Source of the DNA: DASQTB01 sp035642095
Lineage (GTDB): Bacteria > Actinomycetota > UBA4738 > CALAEC01
Direction of reading: 5' to 3'
Assembly (NCBI GenBank): GCA_035642095.1
Contig: DASQTB010000059.1
Span: 1-12,154 of the forward strand
Length of the DNA: 12,154 nucleotides
Shown: positions 1 through 5,735 of the stretch, in pieces
How the letters are laid out: each line of letters begins with the position of its first letter
Numbering within the stretch: the first letter of the stretch is position 1
The notes under the pieces: generated by a model
Seen by the model: the letters and a program-made list of their open reading frames with translations, nothing else
Database searches by the model: none
Told to the model about the DNA's origin: nothing
Made by a program: the position numbers and the translations under genes

Positions 1-7
1 ACCGCGG

Positions 8-37
8 TTGCCCCCACGTCGTACCACTCGGTAGAGT
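8..37 (+). promoter_or_regulatory. Candidate sigma70-type promoter of first LVIVD gene
   Basis: TTGCCC (8-13) and TAGAGT (32-37) are separated by 18 nt. This gives a -35/-10 pair of plausible spacing, and the -10 fits the actinobacterial TANNNT pattern. It would start a transcript near 44 and leave a leader of about 145 nt before the GTG at 189. The paralogue downstream has the same TTGC...N18...TANNNT layout, which strengthens the call. In a GC-rich genome such hexamers also arise by chance, so this is a prediction. Apart from this, the hairpin at 92-112 and the ribosome binding site, I see nothing in 1-188. Confidence 0.35.
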
Positions 38-91
38 CGTGGCCCGCTTACGGTTGGGAAGGGAGGTGGTCGCCGGACCCAGATCCCACCC

Positions 92-112
92 GTCCGGGGG
101 ACTTCCCCGGAC
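92..112 (+). other. GC-rich hairpin in the 5' leader of the first LVIVD gene
   Basis: GTCCGGGG (92-99) and CCCCGGAC (105-112) form a perfect 8-bp stem with a 5-nt loop. It lies between the candidate promoter and the start codon. No T-run follows, so it is more likely a leader structure than a terminator. No known riboswitch class is recognised. Confidence 0.4.
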
Positions 113-176
113 CCCGACCTTCGCCCGGGGCGCGGCCTCCCTGTCCGATCGGAGGATCCCGGGCGGTACACGAGAC

Positions 177-183
177 GGGAGGG
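177..183 (+). promoter_or_regulatory. Ribosome binding site deciding the GTG start at 189
   Basis: GGGAGGG lies 5 nt before the GTG at 189 and is the only strong Shine-Dalgarno match upstream in this reading frame. The frame is also open back to 39, but the 50 extra codons encode an arginine- and glycine-rich stretch that would bury the signal peptide. The site therefore fixes the start at 189. Confidence 0.75.
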
Positions 184-188
184 AATTC

Positions 189-1502
189 GTGAGGAACGTT
201 CGATTCATCACCATCCTCGTTGCCGCGGCCGCGGTCGTTGCCGTGGGGCTCCCCGCGGGGGCCGGCCATACCACCGACCCGAGGACCAAGAACATGCATC
301 CCAAGGGTCACATCGTGGAGCCTGCCAGCCTCCTGAATCCGGCCATCGGAAACCCCGACATCCACACCGACATGGCGTTCTGGGGCGACCTGGGCATCCA
401 GGGGAACTGGGACGGATTCAATATCAGGGATATCTCCGACCCGGATAATCCGACCCAGGTATCTCGCACATTCTGCGATGGTGCACAGGGCGACGTGATC
501 GTCTGGGAGAACATCATCGTACGGACGTGGGACGCCCCAGCGCCCGCCGGCCGCTTCTGTGACGGAGACCCCGTACCGGCCGGGTTCGAGGGGCTCCACG
601 TGTTCGATGCCACCGATCTGGCCGATCCGGAGCTAGTCGCCAGTGTCAACCTGAGCCAGTCATCGCCGGCAGCGAGCTGCGGATCCCACACGGGGACCGG
701 GGTGCCCGACCCGGCCAATGATCGCCTGCTCGTGTACAGCAGCAACTCGAACAGCCCATGTCCGTGGTTCGATGTTGTGGAGGTCCCTCTGGATGATCCG
801 GCCAGCGCCGGGTGGCTGCGTCGGGAGCCCTCGGATCACACCTGCCACGACATCGGGGTGATCCTGGGTGACGCGATGCGGGCGGCGTGTGCCGGCGGCG
901 AAGGCCTCCGGGTGTTCAGCCTGGGCGGTTCCGGCGGGGGCACGCTCGAGGATCCGGAACTCTTGTTCCACATCACGGAGCCCGGCGTCACCATCGGACA
1001 CTCCGCGGCGTGGACGTGGGACGGGGAGGTCATCGTGTTCGGCCACGAGCCCGGGGGCGGCGTGGCTGCGCAATGTCAGGCGACGACACCCGCCTTGAAC
1101 AGGACCATGTTCTTCTACGACGGCACCAGCGGGGCGAAGCTCGGTCAGTGGACGCTCCCGAGGATCCAGACCGCCACGGAGAACTGCACGATCCACAACT
1201 ACAACGTGGTGCCGCTCCGGAGCGGTCGCTACGTGGTGGTGAGCGGGAACTACCAGTCCGGAACCAGCGTGGTCGACTTCACCGATCCTGCCAACGCGGT
1301 GGAGCTCGGGTTCTCCGACCCGCCACCCATCGTGCCCCCGGACCTGGGCGGGGCGTGGTCCTCGTACTGGTACAACAATTTCATCTACGAGACCAACATC
1401 ACGGAGGGCCTCAACATCTTCCGGTTCAGCGGGAGGGAGACGGCCGGCGCGATGCGCCTCGGGCACATGAACCCGCAGACGCAGGAGTTCACGATCGGCT
1501 GA
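189..1502 (+). CDS. Exported LVIVD-repeat beta-propeller-like protein, copy 1
   Basis: A secreted protein of 437 aa with no firmly known function. Residues 1-26 form a signal peptide: a short basic N-terminus, a hydrophobic run rich in Val and Ala, and an AGA-type cleavage site before GH. LVIVD-type blades are visible around residues 76-93 (GFNIRDISDPDNP) and 135-153 (GLHVFDATDLADP), with more degenerate ones further on. The best-conserved part is C-terminal: CTIHNYNVVP (333-342), SGNYQ (352-356) and a block ending in NITEGLNIFRFSG (403-415). Six cysteines (96, 124, 164, 191, 296, 333) and several histidines match the neighbouring paralogue, so disulfides or a metal site are possible. Family membership follows from the repeat motif. 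Propeller fold and location outside the membrane are inference, and no catalytic function can be assigned. Confidence 0.85.
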   Translation: MRNVRFITILVAAAAVVAVGLPAGAGHTTDPRTKNMHPKGHIVEPASLLNPAIGNPDIHTDMAFWGDLGIQGNWDGFNIRDISDPDNPTQVSRTFCDGAQGDVIVWENIIVRTWDAPAPAGRFCDGDPVPAGFEGLHVFDATDLADPELVASVNLSQSSPAASCGSHTGTGVPDPANDRLLVYSSNSNSPCPWFDVVEVPLDDPASAGWLRREPSDHTCHDIGVILGDAMRAACAGGEGLRVFSLGGSGGGTLEDPELLFHITEPGVTIGHSAAWTWDGEVIVFGHEPGGGVAAQCQATTPALNRTMFFYDGTSGAKLGQWTLPRIQTATENCTIHNYNVVPLRSGRYVVVSGNYQSGTSVVDFTDPANAVELGFSDPPPIVPPDLGGAWSSYWYNNFIYETNITEGLNIFRFSGRETAGAMRLGHMNPQTQEFTIG

Positions 1503-1515
1503 CGAGCAGTAGATT

Positions 1516-1550
1516 CGGAGGCGGGCGAGGAACAGCCTCGCCCGCCTCCG
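1516..1550 (+). terminator. Strong hairpin terminator after LVIVD copy 1
   Basis: Positions 1516-1530 and 1536-1550 form a perfect 15-bp GC-rich stem with a 5-nt loop (AACAG), starting 13 nt after the stop codon. The sequence that follows has only a weak T run (GCTATTTC). Such stems without a strong U-tract are common as terminators in high-GC bacteria. The hairpin separates the two paralogues into independent transcription units. The remaining gap to 1777 holds the next promoter, a small leader hairpin and a ribosome binding site, and I see no gene in it. Confidence 0.8.
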
Positions 1551-1575
1551 GCTATTTCGGCCCGGCGCAGGGAGT

Positions 1576-1605
1576 TTGCGCTCGGCCCGGGGCTCTGGCT
1601 AAACT
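1576..1605 (+). promoter_or_regulatory. Candidate sigma70-type promoter of LVIVD copy 2
   Basis: TTGCGC (1576-1581) and TAAACT (1600-1605) are separated by 18 nt, downstream of the hairpin at 1516-1550. A transcript from here would start near 1612 and have a leader of about 165 nt. The spacing and hexamers resemble those proposed upstream of copy 1. This is predicted from sequence pattern alone. Confidence 0.4.
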
Positions 1606-1687
1606 CGGATCTGCCCATATCCAGCCGGGGTCCGCGTGCCCGGCGTTGGTGCCATCGGCCTGGGGAGCCCTCCTGAGAGGTCCCGTT

Positions 1688-1704
1688 GCCCCGGATGTCG
1701 GGGC
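1688..1704 (+). other. Short leader hairpin upstream of LVIVD copy 2
   Basis: GCCCCG (1688-1693) pairs with CGGGGC (1699-1704) around a 5-nt loop. It sits in the long leader, in a place comparable to the 92-112 hairpin of copy 1, but the sequences are not alike. In DNA this rich in GC, a 6-bp stem may be accidental. Confidence 0.25.
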
Positions 1705-1765
1705 CCCTTCGCCCACAAGCGTCCCTGGCAGCCCGATCCCACCGACGGGCTCGGGAACAGACGAA

Positions 1766-1772
1766 GGGAGGA
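1766..1772 (+). promoter_or_regulatory. Ribosome binding site deciding the ATG start at 1778
   Basis: GGGAGGA, preceded by GAA, lies 5 nt before the ATG at 1778. The reading frame stays open far upstream, back through the 3' part of copy 1 on another frame. That extension is not protein-like, and the signal peptide begins exactly at this ATG. Confidence 0.8.
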
Positions 1773-1777
1773 TCTTC

Positions 1778-3157
1778 ATGAGAGGTCGACTTCGATGGTC
1801 GATCCTGGCTCTGGTGGTGCTGACCGCGGCCGCGGGTGCCCTGCCGGCCTCGGCCGATCACGCCACCCGGCCACATACTGCCAACATGCATGCCAAGGGG
1901 CACAGCCCCGACTTCGGGAGCTTCCTGCTGCCGGATGGGCAGCGGGACGCCAATTCTGACCTTGCATTCTGGGGCAAGCTGGCCTTTAACGGCGACTACG
2001 ATGGGTTCCGGATCATCGACATCTCGGATCCCGACAACCCGGTGGAGGTTTCCCGCACGCGCTGTAACGGCGACCAGGGTGACATCGTCGTCTGGGAGGA
2101 CATCCTGGTTCGATCGTGGAACGCCCCGAAGGCTACCCCTAGGCCCTGTGATGGCACGACGGTCCCCGCCGGGTTCGAAGGTATGCACGTCTTCGACATC
2201 AGCGACCTGTCCGACCCGCAGCTGATCGGCGAGGTCGAGTTGAGCGCCAGGCCACAGGCCGACCAGCCCGGCTGCGGCTCGCACACGGCGACGCTGGCTC
2301 CGGATCTCGCGAACAACCGGGTGCTGATCTACAACGCGACGTCGGGAGGAAACGCGCTCTTGCCTCCTGCGCTGCAGGAGTGCGACTGGGTCGACATCAT
2401 CCAGGTCCCCCTGGCCAACCCGGGCGCCGCCAGCCACCTGCACCGCGAGCCGCTGATGGGCGGGCACGCGGCGCACGACAGCGGCGTGATCCTCGGTGAC
2501 GTCAACAAGCTCGCCGTCGCCTCCGGGCACATGAGCAACGTGTTCGACGTCGGCGCCAACGACACGCCGGGCGGCAGCCTGGCGGACCCCGTCCCTCTCT
2601 TCACGATCGAGGAGCCTGGAGTGGGAGGAAGCGATCCAGCACACCCAGGGAACTGGCATTCGGCGGCGTTCACCTGGGACGGGGAGGTCATCATCCTCGG
2701 CTGGGAGCCCGGCGGTGGCGCAGCGCCGGAGTGCGAGGCCACCGACCCGCCGACGACAAAGAGTGCGTTCTTCTACGACGCGGACACCGGCGCCAAGCTG
2801 GGTCAGTGGACGCTGCCCCGGCCGCAGAGCTCCGCGGAGAACTGCACGATCCACAACTACAACGTCGTCCCGACGCGGAGCGGCCGGTACATCCTGGTGA
2901 GCGGCAACTACCAGGCCGGGACGTGGGTGACCGAGTTCACCGACCCGGCGAGCCCGGTCACGCTGGGGTGGTCGGATCCGCCCCCGCTCGTGCCGACCCA
3001 GCTCGGCGGGGTGTGGTCTTCGTACTGGTACAACAACTTCATCTACGAGTCCAACATCACCGAGGGGCTGAACATCTTCCGGTTCAGCGGGAGGGAGACG
3101 GGCGGCGCCATGCGCCTGCCTCACCTCAACCCACAGACCCAGGAGTTCTCGCTCTAG
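1778..3157 (+). CDS. Exported LVIVD-repeat beta-propeller-like protein, copy 2
   Basis: A secreted protein of 459 aa, paralogous to the gene just upstream. Residues 1-26 are a signal peptide with an ASA cleavage site before DHAT. LVIVD-type blades are clear at about 76-93 (GFRIIDISDPDNP) and 135-153 (GMHVFDISDLSDP). Shared signatures are NMHAKGH (37-42 region), CGSHT (166-170), HDSGVILGD (233-241), a WHSAAFTWDGEV block near 293-304, CTIHNYNVVP (356-365) and the C-terminal NITEGLNIFRFSG block. The six cysteines at 96, 124, 166, 202, 319 and 356 have counterparts in copy 1. It differs from copy 1 by small insertions, for example near 192-200 and 283-293. It has its own promoter and terminator. 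The LVIVD assignment is from recognisable repeats. Its biological role is unknown. Confidence 0.85.
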   Translation: MRGRLRWSILALVVLTAAAGALPASADHATRPHTANMHAKGHSPDFGSFLLPDGQRDANSDLAFWGKLAFNGDYDGFRIIDISDPDNPVEVSRTRCNGDQGDIVVWEDILVRSWNAPKATPRPCDGTTVPAGFEGMHVFDISDLSDPQLIGEVELSARPQADQPGCGSHTATLAPDLANNRVLIYNATSGGNALLPPALQECDWVDIIQVPLANPGAASHLHREPLMGGHAAHDSGVILGDVNKLAVASGHMSNVFDVGANDTPGGSLADPVPLFTIEEPGVGGSDPAHPGNWHSAAFTWDGEVIILGWEPGGGAAPECEATDPPTTKSAFFYDADTGAKLGQWTLPRPQSSAENCTIHNYNVVPTRSGRYILVSGNYQAGTWVTEFTDPASPVTLGWSDPPPLVPTQLGGVWSSYWYNNFIYESNITEGLNIFRFSGRETGGAMRLPHLNPQTQEFSL

Positions 3158-3176
3158 CTCGAGGAGGTGAATGAAC

Positions 3177-3214
3177 GAAGGGCCCCTTCCGGCCGGCGCC
3201 GGGAGGGGCCCTTC
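3177..3214 (+). terminator. Very strong hairpin terminator after LVIVD copy 2
   Basis: A 17-bp stem forms between 3177-3193 and 3198-3214, with one G-T wobble and a 4-nt loop. It begins 20 nt after the stop codon. Its outer arms are GAAGGGCCCCT and AGGGGCCCTTC. No T-run follows. The stem lies just after a good Shine-Dalgarno match and ATG (3163-3173) that look like a start for the next gene. Translation from there would read through the stem, which argues that the real start of the next gene is further downstream. Confidence 0.75.
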
Positions 3215-3245
3215 GCAGTCCGGTCACGAGCTGCATCGTCCCCGG

Positions 3246-3251
3246 TATCCT
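3246..3251 (+). promoter_or_regulatory. Candidate -10 box of leaderless amidohydrolase transcript
   Basis: TATCCT fits TANNNT and lies 9 nt before the ATG at 3261, the distance expected when transcription starts at or next to the start codon. No Shine-Dalgarno sequence is present between them and no clear -35 is seen. The call leans on the similar layout before the next two genes. Confidence 0.4.
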
Positions 3252-3260
3252 CCGCTCGCG

Positions 3261-4301
3261 ATGGGGGCCCGTCGACGTCTGGTGCGGGGGCTGGGCGCGT
3301 GGGTTGGTGCGGGCCGGGTCGTCGAAGCCGCCGCGGTCGTGGTGGAGGGGTCCCGGGTCACGTACGCCGGTCCGGCGTGGCAGGCGCCGGAAGCGGACGA
3401 GGAGGTGCAAGGGGACTGGTTCCTGATTCCCGGCGTGGTCGACCACCACGTCCACCTCGGGCTGTCCGACCCGCGGGCCGTCCTCCACGGTGGTGTAACC
3501 GCGGTCCGCGATCTGGCCTGGCCTCCGGAGGACATCTTCCCCCTGGCCGACATCTCGCAGGCCACGGACTTCGATGGACCGCTCATCGTCGCGGCGGGAC
3601 CGATGATCACCGTTCCGGGCGGCTATCCGACCAGGGCGGGCTGGGCACCGCCCGGGACGGCGCTGGAGGTCTCGGGCCCCGACCTGGCGGCCAAGGCGGT
3701 CGGACGCCTCGCGGGGCAGGACCCGGCCGTGATCAAGGTGGCCCTCAACGCGGAGGCGGGCCCGACGTTGTCCGATGTGGAGCTCGTTGCGGTGTGCGAG
3801 ACCGCTCACGCCCGGCGCCTCCCCGTCAGCGCTCATGTCCAGGGCCCGGGACAGACCGAGCGAGCCCTTGGCGCCGGCGTCGACGAGCTGGCCCACTGTC
3901 CCTGGACGGAGCGGCTGTCCGACGATCTGGTCTCGGCCCTGGCCCGGGGCATGACGGTCGTCAGCACCCTGGACATTCACTCCTATGGTCGACGGACGCC
4001 GGAGCTGGAGATGGCCATCGACAACCTCCGACGGTTCGCCGCCGCCGGTGGCCGGGTCCGGTACGGGACCGACCTCGGCAACGGGCCCATCCCCCCCGGG
4101 ATCCATGCCGGGGAGGTCCGGCTTCTTCATGAGGCCGGCCTCTCCACCGAGGCCATCCTTCGGGCAATGACGCCTTCGCCTCTGGTCGACGGGGCCGGGG
4201 CCGATGTCGTCGGCCTTGGCGGCGACCCGTTCGAAGATCCGGAGGCGTTCGACCGAGTTCGCCTCGTCATCCGCCGGGGTGACGTTCGCCGGATGGATTG
4301 A
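3261..4301 (+). CDS. Amidohydrolase family protein (binuclear metal hydrolase)
   Basis: A predicted cytoplasmic metal-dependent hydrolase of 346 aa in the amidohydrolase superfamily, nearest in style to the imidazolonepropionase and prolidase-like group. The metal-site residues are all visible: H63 and H65 in DHHVHL, K159 in VIKVAL (candidate carboxylated lysine), H192 in AHVQG, H212 in ELAHC, and D271 in YGTDLGNG. The N-terminal strands (GRVVEAAAVVVEGSRV) and the C-terminal GGDPFEDPEAF segment form the usual composite beta-domain. The protein is somewhat short for the family, which often exceeds 400 aa. The ATG at 3261 is chosen because an upstream ATG at 3171 would place the N-terminus inside the terminator stem and add residues unlike the family. 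The substrate (a cyclic amide, a dipeptide or another) cannot be told. Confidence 0.85.
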   Translation: MGARRRLVRGLGAWVGAGRVVEAAAVVVEGSRVTYAGPAWQAPEADEEVQGDWFLIPGVVDHHVHLGLSDPRAVLHGGVTAVRDLAWPPEDIFPLADISQATDFDGPLIVAAGPMITVPGGYPTRAGWAPPGTALEVSGPDLAAKAVGRLAGQDPAVIKVALNAEAGPTLSDVELVAVCETAHARRLPVSAHVQGPGQTERALGAGVDELAHCPWTERLSDDLVSALARGMTVVSTLDIHSYGRRTPELEMAIDNLRRFAAAGGRVRYGTDLGNGPIPPGIHAGEVRLLHEAGLSTEAILRAMTPSPLVDGAGADVVGLGGDPFEDPEAFDRVRLVIRRGDVRRMD

Positions 4302-4303
4302 TC

Positions 4304-4320
4304 CCGGCACTCCTGCGGGT
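4304..4320 (+). terminator. Weak hairpin after the amidohydrolase gene
   Basis: CCC-G-GCA and TGCGGG pair over 6 bp, with one bulged G and a 4-nt loop, 2 nt after the stop codon. There is no T-run. It may be a weak terminator or accidental. Confidence 0.2.
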
Positions 4321-4331
4321 CAGGGGCCCAC

Positions 4332-4337
4332 TACCAT
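4332..4337 (+). promoter_or_regulatory. Candidate -10 box of leaderless fusion-enzyme transcript
   Basis: TACCAT lies exactly 7 nt before the GTG at 4345 and there is no Shine-Dalgarno sequence. The same 7-nt spacing is found at uvrA (TACAAT, then GTG at 5736). This is the layout of actinobacterial leaderless promoters. No convincing -35 is visible. Confidence 0.5.
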
Positions 4338-4344
4338 TCGTCCG

Positions 4345-5694
4345 GTGAGGCAGGCCGATCGAACGGTTGAAGTTCTGGGTCGGCCGACGACCGGCATCGT
4401 TCTGGCCGCCGGGCAGTCGGAACGGCTTCGTACCGTGACCGGCGGCGGGTCCAAGGCCCTGGTTCGACTGGGGGGCCTGCGGCTGGTCGAGCGAGCGATC
4501 CGGACCCTCCTGGCCCTGGGCCTGGAAAGGGTCGTCGTGGTGGTCGGCTACCACGCCGGGCCGGTGGCGGCCGTGGCCCGCCGAGCGGCCCCCGGCAGGG
4601 TCCAGGTCGTGGAGGCGCCGGAGTGGAGGGAGGGGAACGGCGCTTCGCTGGCCGCGGCCGAGCCGGCCCTGGCGGATGACCCCAGCTTCGTGCTGATGAC
4701 GGCGGACCACGTCTTCGCCGACGGCGCCCTCGACGGGCTGGTCGCCACGGGGCAACCCGCCGTGCTGGTCGATCCCGACGTGGCCGAGGAGGAGTGGGAG
4801 GAGGCCACGAAGGTCAGGCTGAACCCCCGGGGGGACGTCGTGGACCTGGGCAAGGCCCTCCACGACCGAACCGTCGATTGCGGGGCCTTCCTCCTCCCGG
4901 CGGCGGTGTTCGATGCCGCCCGGGCCAGCCGGGCGAAGGGCGACGCCTCGCTGTCGGGGGCCGTGGCAGAGCTGGCCGGCCAGGAACGGGTCGTGGCCGT
5001 CCCGCTCCGGTCGGGGACGTGGTGGCAGGACATCGACACGCCGGCCGACCTCCGCCGGGCCGGTCGGCTCCTCCGTCGTTCCCTCCCGCGACCAACCGAC
5101 GGGCCCGTGTCCCGACTCCTGAACCGGAGGCTCTCGGTCCCGGTCTCGTGGCTGGTGGCCCGGCTTCCCGTCTCGCCGGACGTGCTCTCGGCCGTGTCGT
5201 TCCTCTTCGGTCTGGCCGGGGCCGTGCTCCTGGCCCTGGGCCAGGGCGTGGCCGGCGGGGCCCTGGCCCAGGCGTGCTCGATCCTGGACGGCGTCGATGG
5301 GGAGGTGGCCCGGCTCACGCTCCGGGCCGGCCCCCGGGGGACGCTGCTCGACGGGTATCTGGACCGGCTGGGCGACGTGGCGCTGTGCGCGGGCCTGGGC
5401 CTGTGGGCGGTGGATCAGGGAGCCTCGGAGGCCTCGGTGGTCCTGCTGGTGGTGGCGGCCACGGCGGGGGCGGTGCTGTCGATGGCTACCAAGGACCGGG
5501 TGGCCGCTCTCGGGCTGGAGCCGCCGTCGGAGAGGCGGCTCGGATGGGTCCTGGGCGGCCGCGACGGCCGACTCCTCCTGATCTTCATCCTGGCGGCGAT
5601 GGGCCGGCCCCTGTGGGCCCTCGGCGTTACCGGAGCGACCTCTCTCCTCTCCTCCGCGCTGCGGGTCGGGTTCGCCCGGAACCCCCCGCCGTAG
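4345..5694 (+). CDS. NTP transferase / CDP-alcohol phosphatidyltransferase fusion
   Basis: A bifunctional protein of 449 aa. Residues 16-245 are a nucleotidyltransferase domain: the LAAGQSERL loop (20-28) and SK (K37) would bind the nucleotide, D121 in TADH and the QDIDTP motif (228-233) would hold metal. Residues 255-445 are a CDP-alcohol phosphotransferase with a complete signature: D315-xx-D318-G319-xx-A322-R323-x8-G332-xxx-D336-xxx-D340. Hydrophobic stretches near 280-298, 345-357, 364-380 and 408-420 place this half in the membrane. The order and length match the bifunctional CTP:inositol-1-phosphate cytidylyltransferase / di-myo-inositol-phosphate phosphate synthase of thermophiles. If so, it would make a phosphodiester compatible solute. 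Other alcohol-phosphate substrates are possible, and no inositol-phosphate synthase gene is nearby. The GTG start follows from the -10 box. Confidence 0.85.
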   Translation: MRQADRTVEVLGRPTTGIVLAAGQSERLRTVTGGGSKALVRLGGLRLVERAIRTLLALGLERVVVVVGYHAGPVAAVARRAAPGRVQVVEAPEWREGNGASLAAAEPALADDPSFVLMTADHVFADGALDGLVATGQPAVLVDPDVAEEEWEEATKVRLNPRGDVVDLGKALHDRTVDCGAFLLPAAVFDAARASRAKGDASLSGAVAELAGQERVVAVPLRSGTWWQDIDTPADLRRAGRLLRRSLPRPTDGPVSRLLNRRLSVPVSWLVARLPVSPDVLSAVSFLFGLAGAVLLALGQGVAGGALAQACSILDGVDGEVARLTLRAGPRGTLLDGYLDRLGDVALCAGLGLWAVDQGASEASVVLLVVAATAGAVLSMATKDRVAALGLEPPSERRLGWVLGGRDGRLLLIFILAAMGRPLWALGVTGATSLLSSALRVGFARNPPP

Positions 5695-5708
5695 GGCCCG
5701 AAGGCCCT
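5693..5708 (+). terminator. Short hairpin at the end of the fusion-enzyme gene
   Basis: AGGGCC (5693-5698) and GGCCCT (5703-5708) form a 6-bp stem with a CGAA loop, starting inside the stop codon. It could be a short terminator without a U-tract, located just before the uvrA promoter. The evidence is weak. Confidence 0.3.
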
Positions 5709-5722
5709 GTCGGAGCCCTCGG

Positions 5723-5728
5723 TACAAT
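5723..5728 (+). promoter_or_regulatory. -10 box of leaderless uvrA transcript
   Basis: TACAAT is a close match to the -10 consensus and lies 7 nt before the GTG at 5736. An in-frame ATG at 5727 overlaps this hexamer and so would not be transcribed from this promoter. The region 17-18 nt upstream does not resemble TTGACA. A GTTC-N5-GAAC inverted repeat lies at 5670-5682, inside the preceding gene. Confidence 0.6.
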
Positions 5729-5735
5729 GGGGTCC

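Larger units (their letters stand above)
189..3157 (+). repeat. Tandem gene duplication of the LVIVD-repeat protein
   Basis: The genes at 189-1502 and 1778-3157 encode proteins that align end to end, with most residues identical in the last 130 positions. At DNA level, positions 1177-1207 and 2835-2865 are identical over 31 nt. Positions 1413-1443 and 3071-3101 are likewise identical over 31 nt. Upstream leaders and signal peptides have diverged. This indicates tandem duplication with either strong constraint or occasional gene conversion at the 3' end. Confidence 0.85.

Noticed and set aside
887..1777. Upstream extension of the LVIVD copy 2 frame by 297 codons
   Set aside because: The extension overlaps copy 1 in another frame and crosses its terminator. 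The signal peptide and Shine-Dalgarno site place the start at 1778.
1385..3124. Long minus-strand open frame (579 codons) opposite the LVIVD copy 2 gene
   Set aside because: It mirrors a real gene in GC-rich DNA, is rich in Arg, Gly and Pro, has no recognisable domain, and the opposite strand has a signal peptide, a ribosome binding site and family motifs.
3126..5727. Long minus-strand open frames opposite the amidohydrolase and fusion-enzyme genes
   Set aside because: These are compositional shadows: low-complexity Arg/Gly/Pro sequence, no motif, and complete catalytic signatures on the + strand.
4794..5735. Upstream extension of the uvrA frame through the fusion-enzyme gene
   Set aside because: The extension is out of frame with a real gene, is Gly/Pro/Arg-rich, and the standard UvrA N-terminus begins at 5736.
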